Shown here: positions 54,205-61,336 of the stretch, piece after piece
How positions within the stretch are numbered: position 1 is the first letter of the stretch
Layout of the letters: every line of letters starts with the position of its first letter
Assembly (NCBI GenBank): GCA_018303405.1
Contig: JAGVYD010000017.1
Span: forward strand, 17,439-81,438
DNA: 64,000 nucleotides
DNA from: Candidatus Woesearchaeota archaeon
Lineage (GTDB): Archaea > Nanobdellota > Nanobdellia > Woesearchaeales > JABMPP01
Direction: 5' to 3'
Notes under the pieces: generated by a model
Database searches by the model: none
The model's input: the letters and a program-made list of their open reading frames with translations, nothing else
Told to the model about the DNA's origin: nothing
Program-made: the position numbers and the translations under genes

Positions 54205-54486
54205 TTATCTCATATCTTGGCAGCGATGGTCTTTTATATGCTTAGGGCAATAATAACTCTTGCATCTATCACATTTCTTAGCACATTTCTGACATATGAA
54301 TCCACCTTTGGTAAAAACCCTAGCTCTATGCCATGAACATTTAACATACTCCCCTCTTTTTGTCAAGGGTGCTCCGCACCAAGAGCAATGTGTAATACTT
54401 TTTTGGCCTTCTTCTACCATCTTAGAGATGTCTGAGTTAAATAAATTCAACAAATGTTCCTTTAATTTTGATATTATCTTTACCAT
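54205..54486 (-). CDS. Cys/His-rich zinc-finger protein of the restriction operon
   Basis: 93 residues. After a short N-terminal helix, Cys and His residues are dense: CSWCGAPL, VKCSWH, FICQKCAKKCDRCKSYYCPKH and DHRC, enough for about three zinc sites of treble-clef or B-box-like type. It ends 1 nt before the Cas4-like nuclease gene. It begins inside a HAD-phosphatase remnant that shares its start region. It is possibly a DNA-binding partner of the nuclease. No named family. Confidence 0.7.
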   Translation of the reverse strand: MVKIISKLKEHLLNLFNSDISKMVEEGQKSITHCSWCGAPLTKRGEYVKCSWHRARVFTKGGFICQKCAKKCDRCKSYYCPKHIKDHRCQDMR

Positions 54487-54542
54487 TTAATCTCCAAGTC
54501 AATCAATGTGTTGTCAAGGTCGAAGATTATTGCTTTTGTCAT
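54480..54542 (-). pseudogene. N-terminal scar of a HAD-superfamily phosphatase gene
   Basis: A 20-codon frame begins with MTKAIIFDLDNTLID, an unmistakable HAD motif I with the DxDxT nucleophile loop, and stops after a few more residues. It overlaps the 3' end of the DUF262 gene and the start of the Zn-finger gene in other phases. The rest of the phosphatase is gone. It marks a recombination junction between two modules. Confidence 0.65.
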
Positions 54543-56931
54543 CGTTATACTTTTCAGATAATAAAACTAAATTTATATATTTTTGAATGTCCTCAATGCT
54601 CTTTATCTGGATGCGTAATCTTCTGTCCTTATACCTAACTGAATCACTATCATGATTGGGATTTATTTTGACATCTAGTACAGAAATATAACAATACTTA
54701 TCTCTCAATCTGAATGCCGCAAAATAATTTGCACCATTCTTAAATCCAATAAAATATTTGTTTATTTTCTCTTCAAATTGGGTTAATTTGCTAAGTTCTT
54801 TTCTAAATTCCAGAAGCAGTTGATACATGAGGGGGTTATTTGTCATTTCTTTGGCATGTTCCTCAGAATATTTTATATCATCTATTGTATCATCATCGCT
54901 AAATTCGTCTTCTATATAAGCAGCCTTTATGAAATTCATAACATAGTCTATATCTTCTTCTTTGCTCAATTCAATTTCTTTATCACCTGTTCCATGATGT
55001 CCAATTTGGGACACATCACGTACAAGACCCTTCGGATCATTTATCTTCTCAACATCATAATCAATCCAAATCTTTATTTTGCTGTTCTGTATTTCAACTG
55101 TAGCAAAATTTCCCCTTCTTTTGAATGCAATATAATACTTTTTGGGCTCCAATTTGACATCTGGCCCTAAGCTAAGGATTTTTTCCTGAAGTGTGTTATA
55201 TATTAATTGTGTTGACGCACTAATACTTTCGTCCTCCTCTACAGATGCATTCCCTTCCCAAAAGAAATCAATTTCAAAGATTTTGCAAAGTTCCTTGAAT
55301 ATCCAATTTGCTCGATCATTTATCTTTCGGGTTGTCCAATTCTTGTCATCACCAACAGCATTAACAATATTTTGAGTTATAACAAATCCAGTCATTCCGT
55401 CTATTCCTTTACCACTATATACACTAAGCTTGTCCAGAAATGGTCTATTGCTTGCTTCAATGTTTTTCTTTCCAGATAGTAAAGTCAAATTACCAATACT
55501 ATTCAACATTTTTTCAGCTTCTTCCTGTTTAAACAGATTTTGCCAATATCTGATTTTTGCAAATCCTTGTGGTAAGATATGCTCTACGTGGACAAATTTT
55601 TCCAGATCTATATAATTGATATTTGTATTATCTGTTTGTTGGTATTCTATTATTGCTAGAATCGGTTTGCACCACGAGAAATCATAAACCCCAAAATTCA
55701 AGTTTTTCCATGCCCTAATTACAACACGATCTTCCTTCAGTTTCGCATCCAGTTTACTCTTGATCGAGGATATAGTCTCTTTGTTCTTAATCCATGCTAT
55801 GATATTAAAAGAAGTCTGTTTTGTTTTAGATGTGGTATATTCCGCTATCCAATAAACATAATAAAAATTTCGTAATGTTTTTGCAAGTTGAAGAAAATCC
55901 TCATGACTCCAGTTCTCCATCTTCGCAGTCAAAAGTATTGATTTCCAAAAAACATCATGCCTCAAGTATTCTAAGGCATAGATAACTTTAGAATGTTCAT
56001 CATCTATCTCATCAAAATAATCTATCAGTTTTTTAAACTCATAGATAATATTTTTTGGTTCCCTGAGTTTGAACAATCTTTCCAATTCATCATACAATGA
56101 TTTCTTGGGGTTGCTACCAAGCAAATAATATAAGTAATAAGTAAAAAGGTTTGTCAGGCCTTCATTGAATTCTTTGGCCTTGTTTTCAATATATACCCAA
56201 TCTTGTTCAAAAATTCTGAGGTCTTCATCGCTTTTTAACCGGCCCATCAAATAACTCTTTATCAAATCAGCAGGAGTTAGGTCCATACCCCTATTGTTCA
56301 GAACTTGAAACAATTTGATAGCAAAGGATCTGGTAGTGCATTCTATCGTAATAACTCTGACTTGATCCAAAAGGTAATCAGTAAATTTATCTATGCTTTC
56401 CGGTGACGAAGCTTTTAATGCTTCAATTTTCTCCCTAAATAAGAACGCAGCATTTAGAAAATTGTTTTTCTTCAATTCATCCCGATGTCTAGGAATATCA
56501 TAATTAATCCCATTTATTATCTCCTGCTCAAAAACATTCTGTTCATGGAATTGCGTTGTGAATCGCAATCTTTCGGAGCCAGTTTCAAAATTTTTTATTC
56601 TCCCCAGAATGCGGTTTTTCTTTACGTTATCATTTAAATTTTTGTAATACAAATCTCTTAATGCGCAAAATAAGATTGTCAAAGTTGTCATTCTCTGTTG
56701 CCCATCTATTATATCAAGCGAGCCTTTGCTGTCGTTCCTAGTCAAAATAATTGATCCCAGAAAATATTCTTCATCATTATCTTCCATTGCTGTAAAGATA
56801 TCATTCCAAAGGTCCTCTATCTCTTCGTTGGTCCAGCTGTAAGGCCTTTGGAAAGAAGGTATTTGATAATATTCATTGCTATCAAATAAGCGTAGAATTG
56901 TTTTACTTGCCGGAATAAAAATATCTCCCAT
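54514..56931 (-). CDS. GmrSD-like protein (DUF262 + DUF1524 + duplicated C-terminal DUF5655-like domains)
   Basis: About 805 residues. DUF262: YYQIPSFQRPYSWTNEEI and the catalytic DGQQRMTTL (about 77-87). DUF1524 HNH-like: HVEHILPQGF (about 450) and IGNLTLLSGKKNIEASNRPF. The last 230 residues hold two related units, YYIAFKRRGNFATVEI...KIWIDYDV and YFIGFKNGANYFAAFRL...ISVLDVK, of DUF5655 type. GmrSD-type proteins are NTP-dependent enzymes that cut modified phage DNA. ATG 56931 follows the CARF gene stop by 2 nt; a GTG at 56937 would overlap it. The C-terminus runs into the HAD scar. Confidence 0.88.
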   Translation of the reverse strand: MGDIFIPASKTILRLFDSNEYYQIPSFQRPYSWTNEEIEDLWNDIFTAMEDNDEEYFLGSIILTRNDSKGSLDIIDGQQRMTTLTILFCALRDLYYKNLNDNVKKNRILGRIKNFETGSERLRFTTQFHEQNVFEQEIINGINYDIPRHRDELKKNNFLNAAFLFREKIEALKASSPESIDKFTDYLLDQVRVITIECTTRSFAIKLFQVLNNRGMDLTPADLIKSYLMGRLKSDEDLRIFEQDWVYIENKAKEFNEGLTNLFTYYLYYLLGSNPKKSLYDELERLFKLREPKNIIYEFKKLIDYFDEIDDEHSKVIYALEYLRHDVFWKSILLTAKMENWSHEDFLQLAKTLRNFYYVYWIAEYTTSKTKQTSFNIIAWIKNKETISSIKSKLDAKLKEDRVVIRAWKNLNFGVYDFSWCKPILAIIEYQQTDNTNINYIDLEKFVHVEHILPQGFAKIRYWQNLFKQEEAEKMLNSIGNLTLLSGKKNIEASNRPFLDKLSVYSGKGIDGMTGFVITQNIVNAVGDDKNWTTRKINDRANWIFKELCKIFEIDFFWEGNASVEEDESISASTQLIYNTLQEKILSLGPDVKLEPKKYYIAFKRRGNFATVEIQNSKIKIWIDYDVEKINDPKGLVRDVSQIGHHGTGDKEIELSKEEDIDYVMNFIKAAYIEDEFSDDDTIDDIKYSEEHAKEMTNNPLMYQLLLEFRKELSKLTQFEEKINKYFIGFKNGANYFAAFRLRDKYCYISVLDVKINPNHDSDSVRYKDRRLRIQIKSIEDIQKYINLVLLSEKYNDDKSNNLRP

Positions 56932-56933
56932 CT

Positions 56934-57578
56934 TCACAGCCTCGCTATCTTCCCAGCATCAGTTAATTTCAATTCATCTGAAACTAAGTCCATGTCTTTT
57001 AATTCATCAATTGAGCGATAGAGCATTGCAGTTGACAAGTCAATCTTCTTAGATAATTCGGTTATGCTCTCGCCCTTGCCTTTATCTAATATTTCAAGAA
57101 TTTTCTTTTGCGAATCATTTAGCTTAAAAGACAATCTTGGCAAATATACAATCGCATTCTTGTCCTCTTCTGGATTATAAGCAATTTTCTTTACCCTATC
57201 ATGCCTAGCATATGCAGCAAACAGCAATCCCATAGCTTTAGTTTTACGGCCAGAAGTAACATTGACATAGATTAAATCATCCTTAGGCTGCATATCAATT
57301 ATCTCAACAGCTTTCTCTGCTATTTTTACAATATCATATACATCTGTTTTGACAGTCTTTACATCTATAACCTTTCCCAAGCTATTTAAAATCAATTTAA
57401 CAGAGGCATCTTGCTCTTTATTGGGTGAATTATCAATCAATAGTATCAACCTATCCGGCCCCAATCTAGTTGTAGCAAGAATAACAGGCTCTGGATTGTA
57501 CAGAGTAGCAATTAACACTTTTTTGCCGATTTCCCCCATTATCATATTATTTTCGGGCAGATTTATATACCTTTCCAT
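56934..57578 (-). CDS. CARF-wHTH regulator (Csa3-like)
   Basis: 214 residues, the size of Csa3. The N-terminal CARF Rossmann-like domain has KVLIATLYNPEPVILA at its first strand and VNVTSGRKTKAMGLLFAAYA (about 104-122), the ligand-loop region. The C-terminal winged helix (KKILEILDKGKGESITELSKKIDLS, YRSIDELKDMDLV) binds DNA. In CRISPR systems such proteins respond to cyclic oligoadenylate. No cas gene or array is present here; it leads the DUF262 gene and the restriction genes. A TTATATAAATA box is 26 nt upstream, flanked by a 7-bp inverted repeat suitable for autoregulation. Confidence 0.82.
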   Translation of the reverse strand: MERYINLPENNMIMGEIGKKVLIATLYNPEPVILATTRLGPDRLILLIDNSPNKEQDASVKLILNSLGKVIDVKTVKTDVYDIVKIAEKAVEIIDMQPKDDLIYVNVTSGRKTKAMGLLFAAYARHDRVKKIAYNPEEDKNAIVYLPRLSFKLNDSQKKILEILDKGKGESITELSKKIDLSTAMLYRSIDELKDMDLVSDELKLTDAGKIARL

Positions 57579-57584
57579 ATAATC

Positions 57585-57627
57585 CGCTAATCTTTCATTA
57601 TTTATATAACTTTCTACTGAATTAGCG
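57585..57627. promoter_or_regulatory. Inverted repeat flanking the CARF-gene TATA box
   Basis: CGCTAAT (57585-57591) and ATTAGCG (57621-57627) are exact inverted copies, 36 bp apart centre to centre. The minus-strand TATA box (about 57597-57609) lies between them. The right arm is also close to the plus-strand promoter of gene 57683. It is a good candidate operator for the CARF-wHTH protein. Confidence 0.55.
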
Positions 57628-57682
57628 AAATATATACTAAATAATAGAAATCTTTATAAGGATGATAGTCATCCATAAGATC

Positions 57683-57871
57683 ATGAAGAAAACTTTGGGC
57701 ATCGACGAGTTTTATCCAATTGCAAATAAAATGCGCGAAATTTGGCAGAATGAAAAAGATGTTGGAGTTTTCATTGTTGTAATTGACATATACGGGCAGA
57801 TGGCTTTAATACACACCGAATACAAAGCTTTGAATTTATTGTTAGATGAAAAAACTAAACAAGAGGGGTAG
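57683..57871 (+). CDS. Small hypothetical protein
   Basis: 62 residues from ATG 57683, which stands about 31 nt after CTTTATAAGG; the in-frame ATG 57662 is too close to that box. Mixed helix-strand (MREIWQNEKDVGVFIVVIDIYGQMALIHTEYKAL). No family. Divergent from the CARF gene across a shared regulatory region and 6 nt before the next gene. Confidence 0.55.
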   Translation: MKKTLGIDEFYPIANKMREIWQNEKDVGVFIVVIDIYGQMALIHTEYKALNLLLDEKTKQEG

Positions 57872-57876
57872 ATTGC

Positions 57877-58143
57877 ATGGAAACAATAATTTTAACGGAG
57901 CAGCCAATTAATGGCCATATATTATCAAAAGAAGATAAAATGAAAGAAGCATTCCTTGATGCATTGAACACTTCCCCTTTATCTGATAAGATGAAGGAGG
58001 AGATTAGACTTTCCTTTGAAACTTTTGAGCAGAATAAAAAAGACATTTTCGTTAGCAGGATTTTTGGATTTTTCGGCTCCACTGGACTGGGCAAAACCTA
58101 TTTGGCTGTTTTTGTATATTTATTTGGTAATATCTTATTATGA
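57877..58143 (+). CDS. Small protein with a P-loop-like C-terminus
   Basis: 88 residues behind GAGGGG. The N-terminal 60 residues are helical and acidic (MKEAFLDALNTSPLSDKMKEEI). The end reads FFGSTGLGKTYLAVFVYLF, which formally fits Walker A (GSTGLGKT) followed by a hydrophobic helix. The rest of a P-loop domain is absent. Its last 130 nt overlap the next frame, a membrane protein whose own start is poor. Either the genes overlap or a frameshift separates one longer protein. Confidence 0.45.
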   Translation: METIILTEQPINGHILSKEDKMKEAFLDALNTSPLSDKMKEEIRLSFETFEQNKKDIFVSRIFGFFGSTGLGKTYLAVFVYLFGNILL

Positions 58144-58588
58144 GTACTTTATTGACCACAAATTCAAAGATAAGATGTATTATCCTCAACTAAAATATCT
58201 TTATGTTGGAAGTCTGGCATTGCTTGTATTATTTTTTACATTATTGTATTTCAATCAATCCCTTTTAAGAATTCCTTATTTTTTTGTGGTAATGGGCTTG
58301 CTTTTTGTTATCGCGCCAATTGCTATGGCAGTGTCAAAATTTCACAACAGGTGGGTTAAGTTTGCAAAGACAGCAGTATATTTCTTCTTCTTTTCAATAA
58401 TTTACGAACTCACAGCTTTAGCATTAAATCAGTGGTATTATCCTGGACACCAATTCATTGGTTTCATAACTATCTTTGGGTTAGGATTCCCGTTTGAGGA
58501 ATTTTTCTTCTGGATACTGCTCGGAGCAATATGCATTCTATCATGGTATGAATTCTTCGATGATAAAACAGCAATGGAGAATGCGTAA
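58016..58588 (+). CDS. Polytopic membrane protein resembling a lycopene cyclase-type domain
   Basis: Up to 190 residues from TTG 58016, though the true start is unclear. Six hydrophobic segments are visible. The segment IYELTALALNQWYYPGHQF followed by GLGFPFEEFFFWILLGA matches the W-x-Y and P-x-E-E signatures of the heterodimeric/archaeal lycopene cyclase (CrtYcd) domain. That domain makes carotenoid rings, but membrane proteins of other function share it. No other carotenoid gene is visible. The 5' part overlaps the preceding frame, so a frameshift is possible. Confidence 0.5.
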   Translation: MKLLSRIKKTFSLAGFLDFSAPLDWAKPIWLFLYIYLVISYYEYFIDHKFKDKMYYPQLKYLYVGSLALLVLFFTLLYFNQSLLRIPYFFVVMGLLFVIAPIAMAVSKFHNRWVKFAKTAVYFFFFSIIYELTALALNQWYYPGHQFIGFITIFGLGFPFEEFFFWILLGAICILSWYEFFDDKTAMENA

Positions 58589-58701
58589 ATCTGCAGGTAC
58601 ATTAATTTGATACATTATATCACAAATCTTCCACTCTAGCAGATCACTATCCCTAATCGTTATTTATTTTCATATATAAACCATTCTAAATTATTTAAAT
58701 T

Positions 58702-58751
58702 ATTATAATAATTATAACATTAATTATAATAACCAAAAAAACATTATAATA
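58702..58751 (+). repeat. Iteron-like ATTATAAYA repeats
   Basis: Four copies of ATTATAA(T/C)A begin at 58702, 58711, 58723 and 58743 in a 190-bp gap without genes. The last two are followed by ACC or ACT. They precede the gene at 58779 and could be operator or origin iterons; equally they may reflect base composition. Confidence 0.35.
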
Positions 58752-58778
58752 ACTAAATAGTGACAAAATTTCAGGGGG

Positions 58779-59039
58779 ATGAATGTGCAAGCAGAAAAAA
58801 TAAGCATCTACCAAAGCATACTTTCAGTCAAAGGCAAGATATTCTGGAATGATGGAAGGCGAAGAATTGACCTCAAGAAGCCAATCAGGGACATCATTGT
58901 GGCAAATAAAACTGCAAGCTATGTCATGGAATTATGTCTGAGCAAAGAAAGCCTGTCTAAAAGAATTAAGGAACTACTCAAAGAAAAAACATTGCCGGTT
59001 ATCATGTATTTTGTGAGGGATGAAAATGGAAGCAATTGA
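58779..59039 (+). CDS. Small hypothetical protein upstream of TFB
   Basis: 86 residues behind CAGGGGGATGA. Beta then helix pattern (ISIYQSILSVKGKIFWNDGRRRIDL, SKRIKELLKEKTLPVIMYFV). No family recognised. Its end overlaps the tfb start by 14 nt, so the two are translated together; a role with TFB in transcription is conceivable. Confidence 0.55.
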   Translation: MNVQAEKISIYQSILSVKGKIFWNDGRRRIDLKKPIRDIIVANKTASYVMELCLSKESLSKRIKELLKEKTLPVIMYFVRDENGSN

Positions 59040-59778
59040 ACGCTGCCAGGATTGTGGGAATAGTCAATTCAAAGCGGAAAATCATGAGCTTATCTGCAAG
59101 AGTTGTGGCTTGGTGATTGATGACTATGGAACTGAAGCATTGCCATTGAATATATTGTCTGAAATAGAAACAAGACCAGTTGACGGTAAAATTGTCAAAG
59201 CTTCGTGGCTTTTATCAAGTAGAGAGAAGAATTTACGAAATTCAAGCATGGAAATGGATAAATTGGCTTGGAAGCTCAGCTTGCCAGGATATGTTAGAGA
59301 ACAGGCTTTTGCCATATACAAGGAAGCTGTTAATAGGGACTTGTGCATTGGCAGGAGAAATGAGAGTATAAGACTTGCTGCTTTGTATCAAGCATGTCTT
59401 GAAAACGATTTGCCAAAAACAGCATTTGAAATAATCCAGGGAAGCAATGTGAGCAAAAGAAGCCTTTTGCGGGCTCACAGGATTTTGAAGCGGAAATTGG
59501 GACTGAAAATTGGATTGTCTGACCCGTTAGATTACCTGCCGAGGTTTGTTTCTCAATTGTCATTAAGCCAGGCTTGCCTTACGAAGGCAATGGAAATAAT
59601 GGAAAAAGTGAAAGAATCTCCTGAATATTCAGGGAAGAATCCAAAATCAATTGTTGCTGGCGTTATTTATTTGGCTGCCAAAGAATGCGGTGAAGAGATA
59701 ACTCAGAGGCAAGTTGCGAACTTGATTGGGGTGACTGAGGTTACGATTAGAAAAAGATGCAAGGAAATTCATCAATAA
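59026..59778 (+). CDS. tfb: Element-encoded transcription initiation factor TFB paralogue
   Basis: 250 residues from ATG 59026 (ATG 59020 lies too near the GAGGG site). The zinc ribbon CQDCGNSQF...ELICKSCG is followed by a linker (IETRPVDGKIVKASWLL) in the B-reader/linker position, which lacks the usual long B-finger pattern. Two cyclin folds follow (YVREQAFAIYKEAV, RLAALYQAC; YLPRFVSQLSLSQACL, IVAGVIYLAAKECGEEITQRQVANLIGVTEVTIRKR). It is shorter than chromosomal TFB, which is usually about 300 residues. TFB recruits RNA polymerase and reads the BRE. It may direct polymerase to element promoters. Confidence 0.93.
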   Translation: MEAIERCQDCGNSQFKAENHELICKSCGLVIDDYGTEALPLNILSEIETRPVDGKIVKASWLLSSREKNLRNSSMEMDKLAWKLSLPGYVREQAFAIYKEAVNRDLCIGRRNESIRLAALYQACLENDLPKTAFEIIQGSNVSKRSLLRAHRILKRKLGLKIGLSDPLDYLPRFVSQLSLSQACLTKAMEIMEKVKESPEYSGKNPKSIVAGVIYLAAKECGEEITQRQVANLIGVTEVTIRKRCKEIHQ

Positions 59779-59850
59779 TGTCGATAATCTTAATTTATTT
59801 AGTACCGGCAAAAGATAAACTATTTAATTCAGTTTAAATATTGTTGGGGT

Positions 59851-60558
59851 ATGGAAATGGAAATCATTGAAACAATTGGTTTATTGAAAAGAATACATGT
59901 AAACATAATAGACAATGCAAGTAAAAGTTCAGATTTTAAAAAGAATGACTCTTATCAGGTTGTGGAATTATTACATAAAAAGATTATATCATTGGTAGAA
60001 TCAGTAATAATTCTGAATAGAAATTATAAATATGCTGAATCTTTGATGGTGATAAGAAATATTTTTGAAACAAGTGTATTTATTTTATACTTGAAACAGT
60101 ACCCCTTCGAGAGCAGAAGATGGCTATCTTGGAATAACCTTTCCTTTGAGGAAAAAGAAAAAATACCAAAGAAACAAAAAGAGTTTGAAGGCTATCTTAA
60201 AGACAAAGATTATCAACAAATCTTGGATCTTGTGACTAAAGATAATTTCTTTGCTTTAAGAAATTTCTCGCCAACTTTAATTCGAAATATGGCCTTCAAG
60301 GACATGTCTGATAATGGCAGCGAATATAGTGAATTTTATGAACTTGTCTGTAAGTTTTCACATCCTTCATTTGTTTCGATGGCAAAGAATGATAAACTTG
60401 ACATACACAGCAAGGAACACATCGATAAAACAGCATTATTTATTTTGCTTGAGTCTTCAGTAGTATTTATTTGGGTTTTAAATAATTTTATCGACACCGA
60501 CCTAAAGGATACCTTTGAGAATGAATACAAAAGACGAAGAAAATTATTAATTGATTAA
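59851..60558 (+). CDS. DUF5677-like helical protein
   Basis: 235 residues, all helical. ESLMVIRNIFETSVFILYLKQYP and a later FYELVCKFSHPSFVSM match the R-x-x-(F)E ... K-x-S/L-H pattern of DUF5677, a HEPN-like family often found in accessory regions. The last helix pair (LLESSVVFIWVLNNFI) closes the fold. A TTTAAATATTG box lies upstream of the ATG. Possible RNase or defence function is inference. Confidence 0.6.
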   Translation: MEMEIIETIGLLKRIHVNIIDNASKSSDFKKNDSYQVVELLHKKIISLVESVIILNRNYKYAESLMVIRNIFETSVFILYLKQYPFESRRWLSWNNLSFEEKEKIPKKQKEFEGYLKDKDYQQILDLVTKDNFFALRNFSPTLIRNMAFKDMSDNGSEYSEFYELVCKFSHPSFVSMAKNDKLDIHSKEHIDKTALFILLESSVVFIWVLNNFIDTDLKDTFENEYKRRRKLLID

Positions 60559-60728
60559 GTCTCATCTTTATTATCACTTTTTTGTTTCAGCTTTTCCATA
60601 ATCGCTTCCTTTACAAACTCACTGACAGAACATTTCCCTTTGCATTCCTCAACCAATTTCTTCCACAAAGAATTTGGACAATAAAAGCTCCTTCTTTCCC
60701 CTCTATTCTGCTCGTACTCTGTCTCCAT
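60555..60728 (-). CDS. Small RHH-like DNA-binding protein
   Basis: 57 residues from ATG 60728. The strand RRSFYCPNSLWKKLVEECKG and helix SVSEFVKEAIMEKLKQK correspond to a ribbon-helix-helix fold with a short Lys-rich tail. Its end overlaps the end of the DUF5677 gene by 4 nt (convergent). Such small RHH proteins often repress element genes. Confidence 0.6.
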   Translation of the reverse strand: METEYEQNRGERRSFYCPNSLWKKLVEECKGKCSVSEFVKEAIMEKLKQKSDNKDET

Positions 60729-60864
60729 GCTTAACAATGTTCACGCTAATATTGATACCAAAGGGATAAAGAAATGTGCTCATTTTTGTTACCTTTATCG
60801 TCTACAGTTCCATTTAAATACAATGATGACCATCATATTATTATCACATTTAAGGGGGGTTAAA

Positions 60865-61158
60865 ATGATGCAAGAAACACAATATAGGAGGATTAGTAAA
60901 ACTTACAGATATGTCGATTTGAGGTCAAGGGCAAATGAACTAATGAAACTTGTGGCTGAAAGCCCGCATGAAGTTGGCACAGAAGCCAACATAAAGCGAT
61001 TATTGCAGACCTACTCATTAGCATTAATGGCAAAGGACATGGCTCCTGCAAGCCATCAGGCAAGCTTAGACTCACAGCTTAGGGAAGTCCTGGGTATAGC
61101 CTATGAGAATGTCAGGGTACAGGCTCGGGACAATATGCTAAAATTTTCGGAGAATTAA
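60865..61158 (+). CDS. Small hypothetical protein near the integrase
   Basis: 97 residues from ATG 60865, behind AAGGGGGG; the upstream open frame is not used. Basic and helical (YRYVDLRSRANELMKLVAE; LREVLGIAYENVRVQARDNML). No family. Its stop region carries CGGAGA...TCTCCG (61148-61164), a small inverted repeat that merges into the TCTCCGAGTT motif of the next gene. Confidence 0.55.
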   Translation: MMQETQYRRISKTYRYVDLRSRANELMKLVAESPHEVGTEANIKRLLQTYSLALMAKDMAPASHQASLDSQLREVLGIAYENVRVQARDNMLKFSEN

Positions 61159-61168
61159 TCTCCGAGTT
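61159..61168 (+). promoter_or_regulatory. Element promoter motif TCTCCGAGTT, copy 4
   Basis: It begins 43 nt before ATG 61202, as for copies 1 and 2. The spacer is almost pure T and C with TTCTTATATTTTTTC, and contains no G. Its left half also pairs with CGGAGA at 61148-61153. Confidence 0.65.
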
Positions 61169-61201
61169 TTTCTTATATTTTTTCTTATCTTTTACTTTCT
61201 T

Positions 61202-61336
61202 ATGGAACCAAGAATAAAAGCTGTTCTTGATAAAGAATACCAGGACAATCCGCTCTATCCATATTACCTGATTTATTTTGAGCAATTTGTCTGGGATAAC
61301 AGCCAAAAGGCCTTTATTAGAAAATCAAATGCTTAA
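61202..61336 (+). CDS. Small hypothetical protein (44 residues)
   Basis: It starts 43 nt after the beginning of promoter copy 4 and reads MEPRIKAVLDKEYQDNPLYP, then YYLIYFEQFVWDN and ends KSNA. Aromatic-rich and amphipathic. It ends tail-to-tail with the integrase, overlapping by 4 nt. Its reality is supported mainly by the promoter spacing, which equals that of two longer genes. Confidence 0.5.
   Translation: MEPRIKAVLDKEYQDNPLYPYYLIYFEQFVWDNSQKAFIRKSNA

Noticed and set aside
56934..57578. CRISPR locus suggested by the Csa3-like regulator
   Set aside because: No direct-repeat array and no cas1, cas2, cas10 or effector genes are visible anywhere in the window. The Cas4-like nuclease alone is not evidence, since RecB-type nucleases are common elsewhere.
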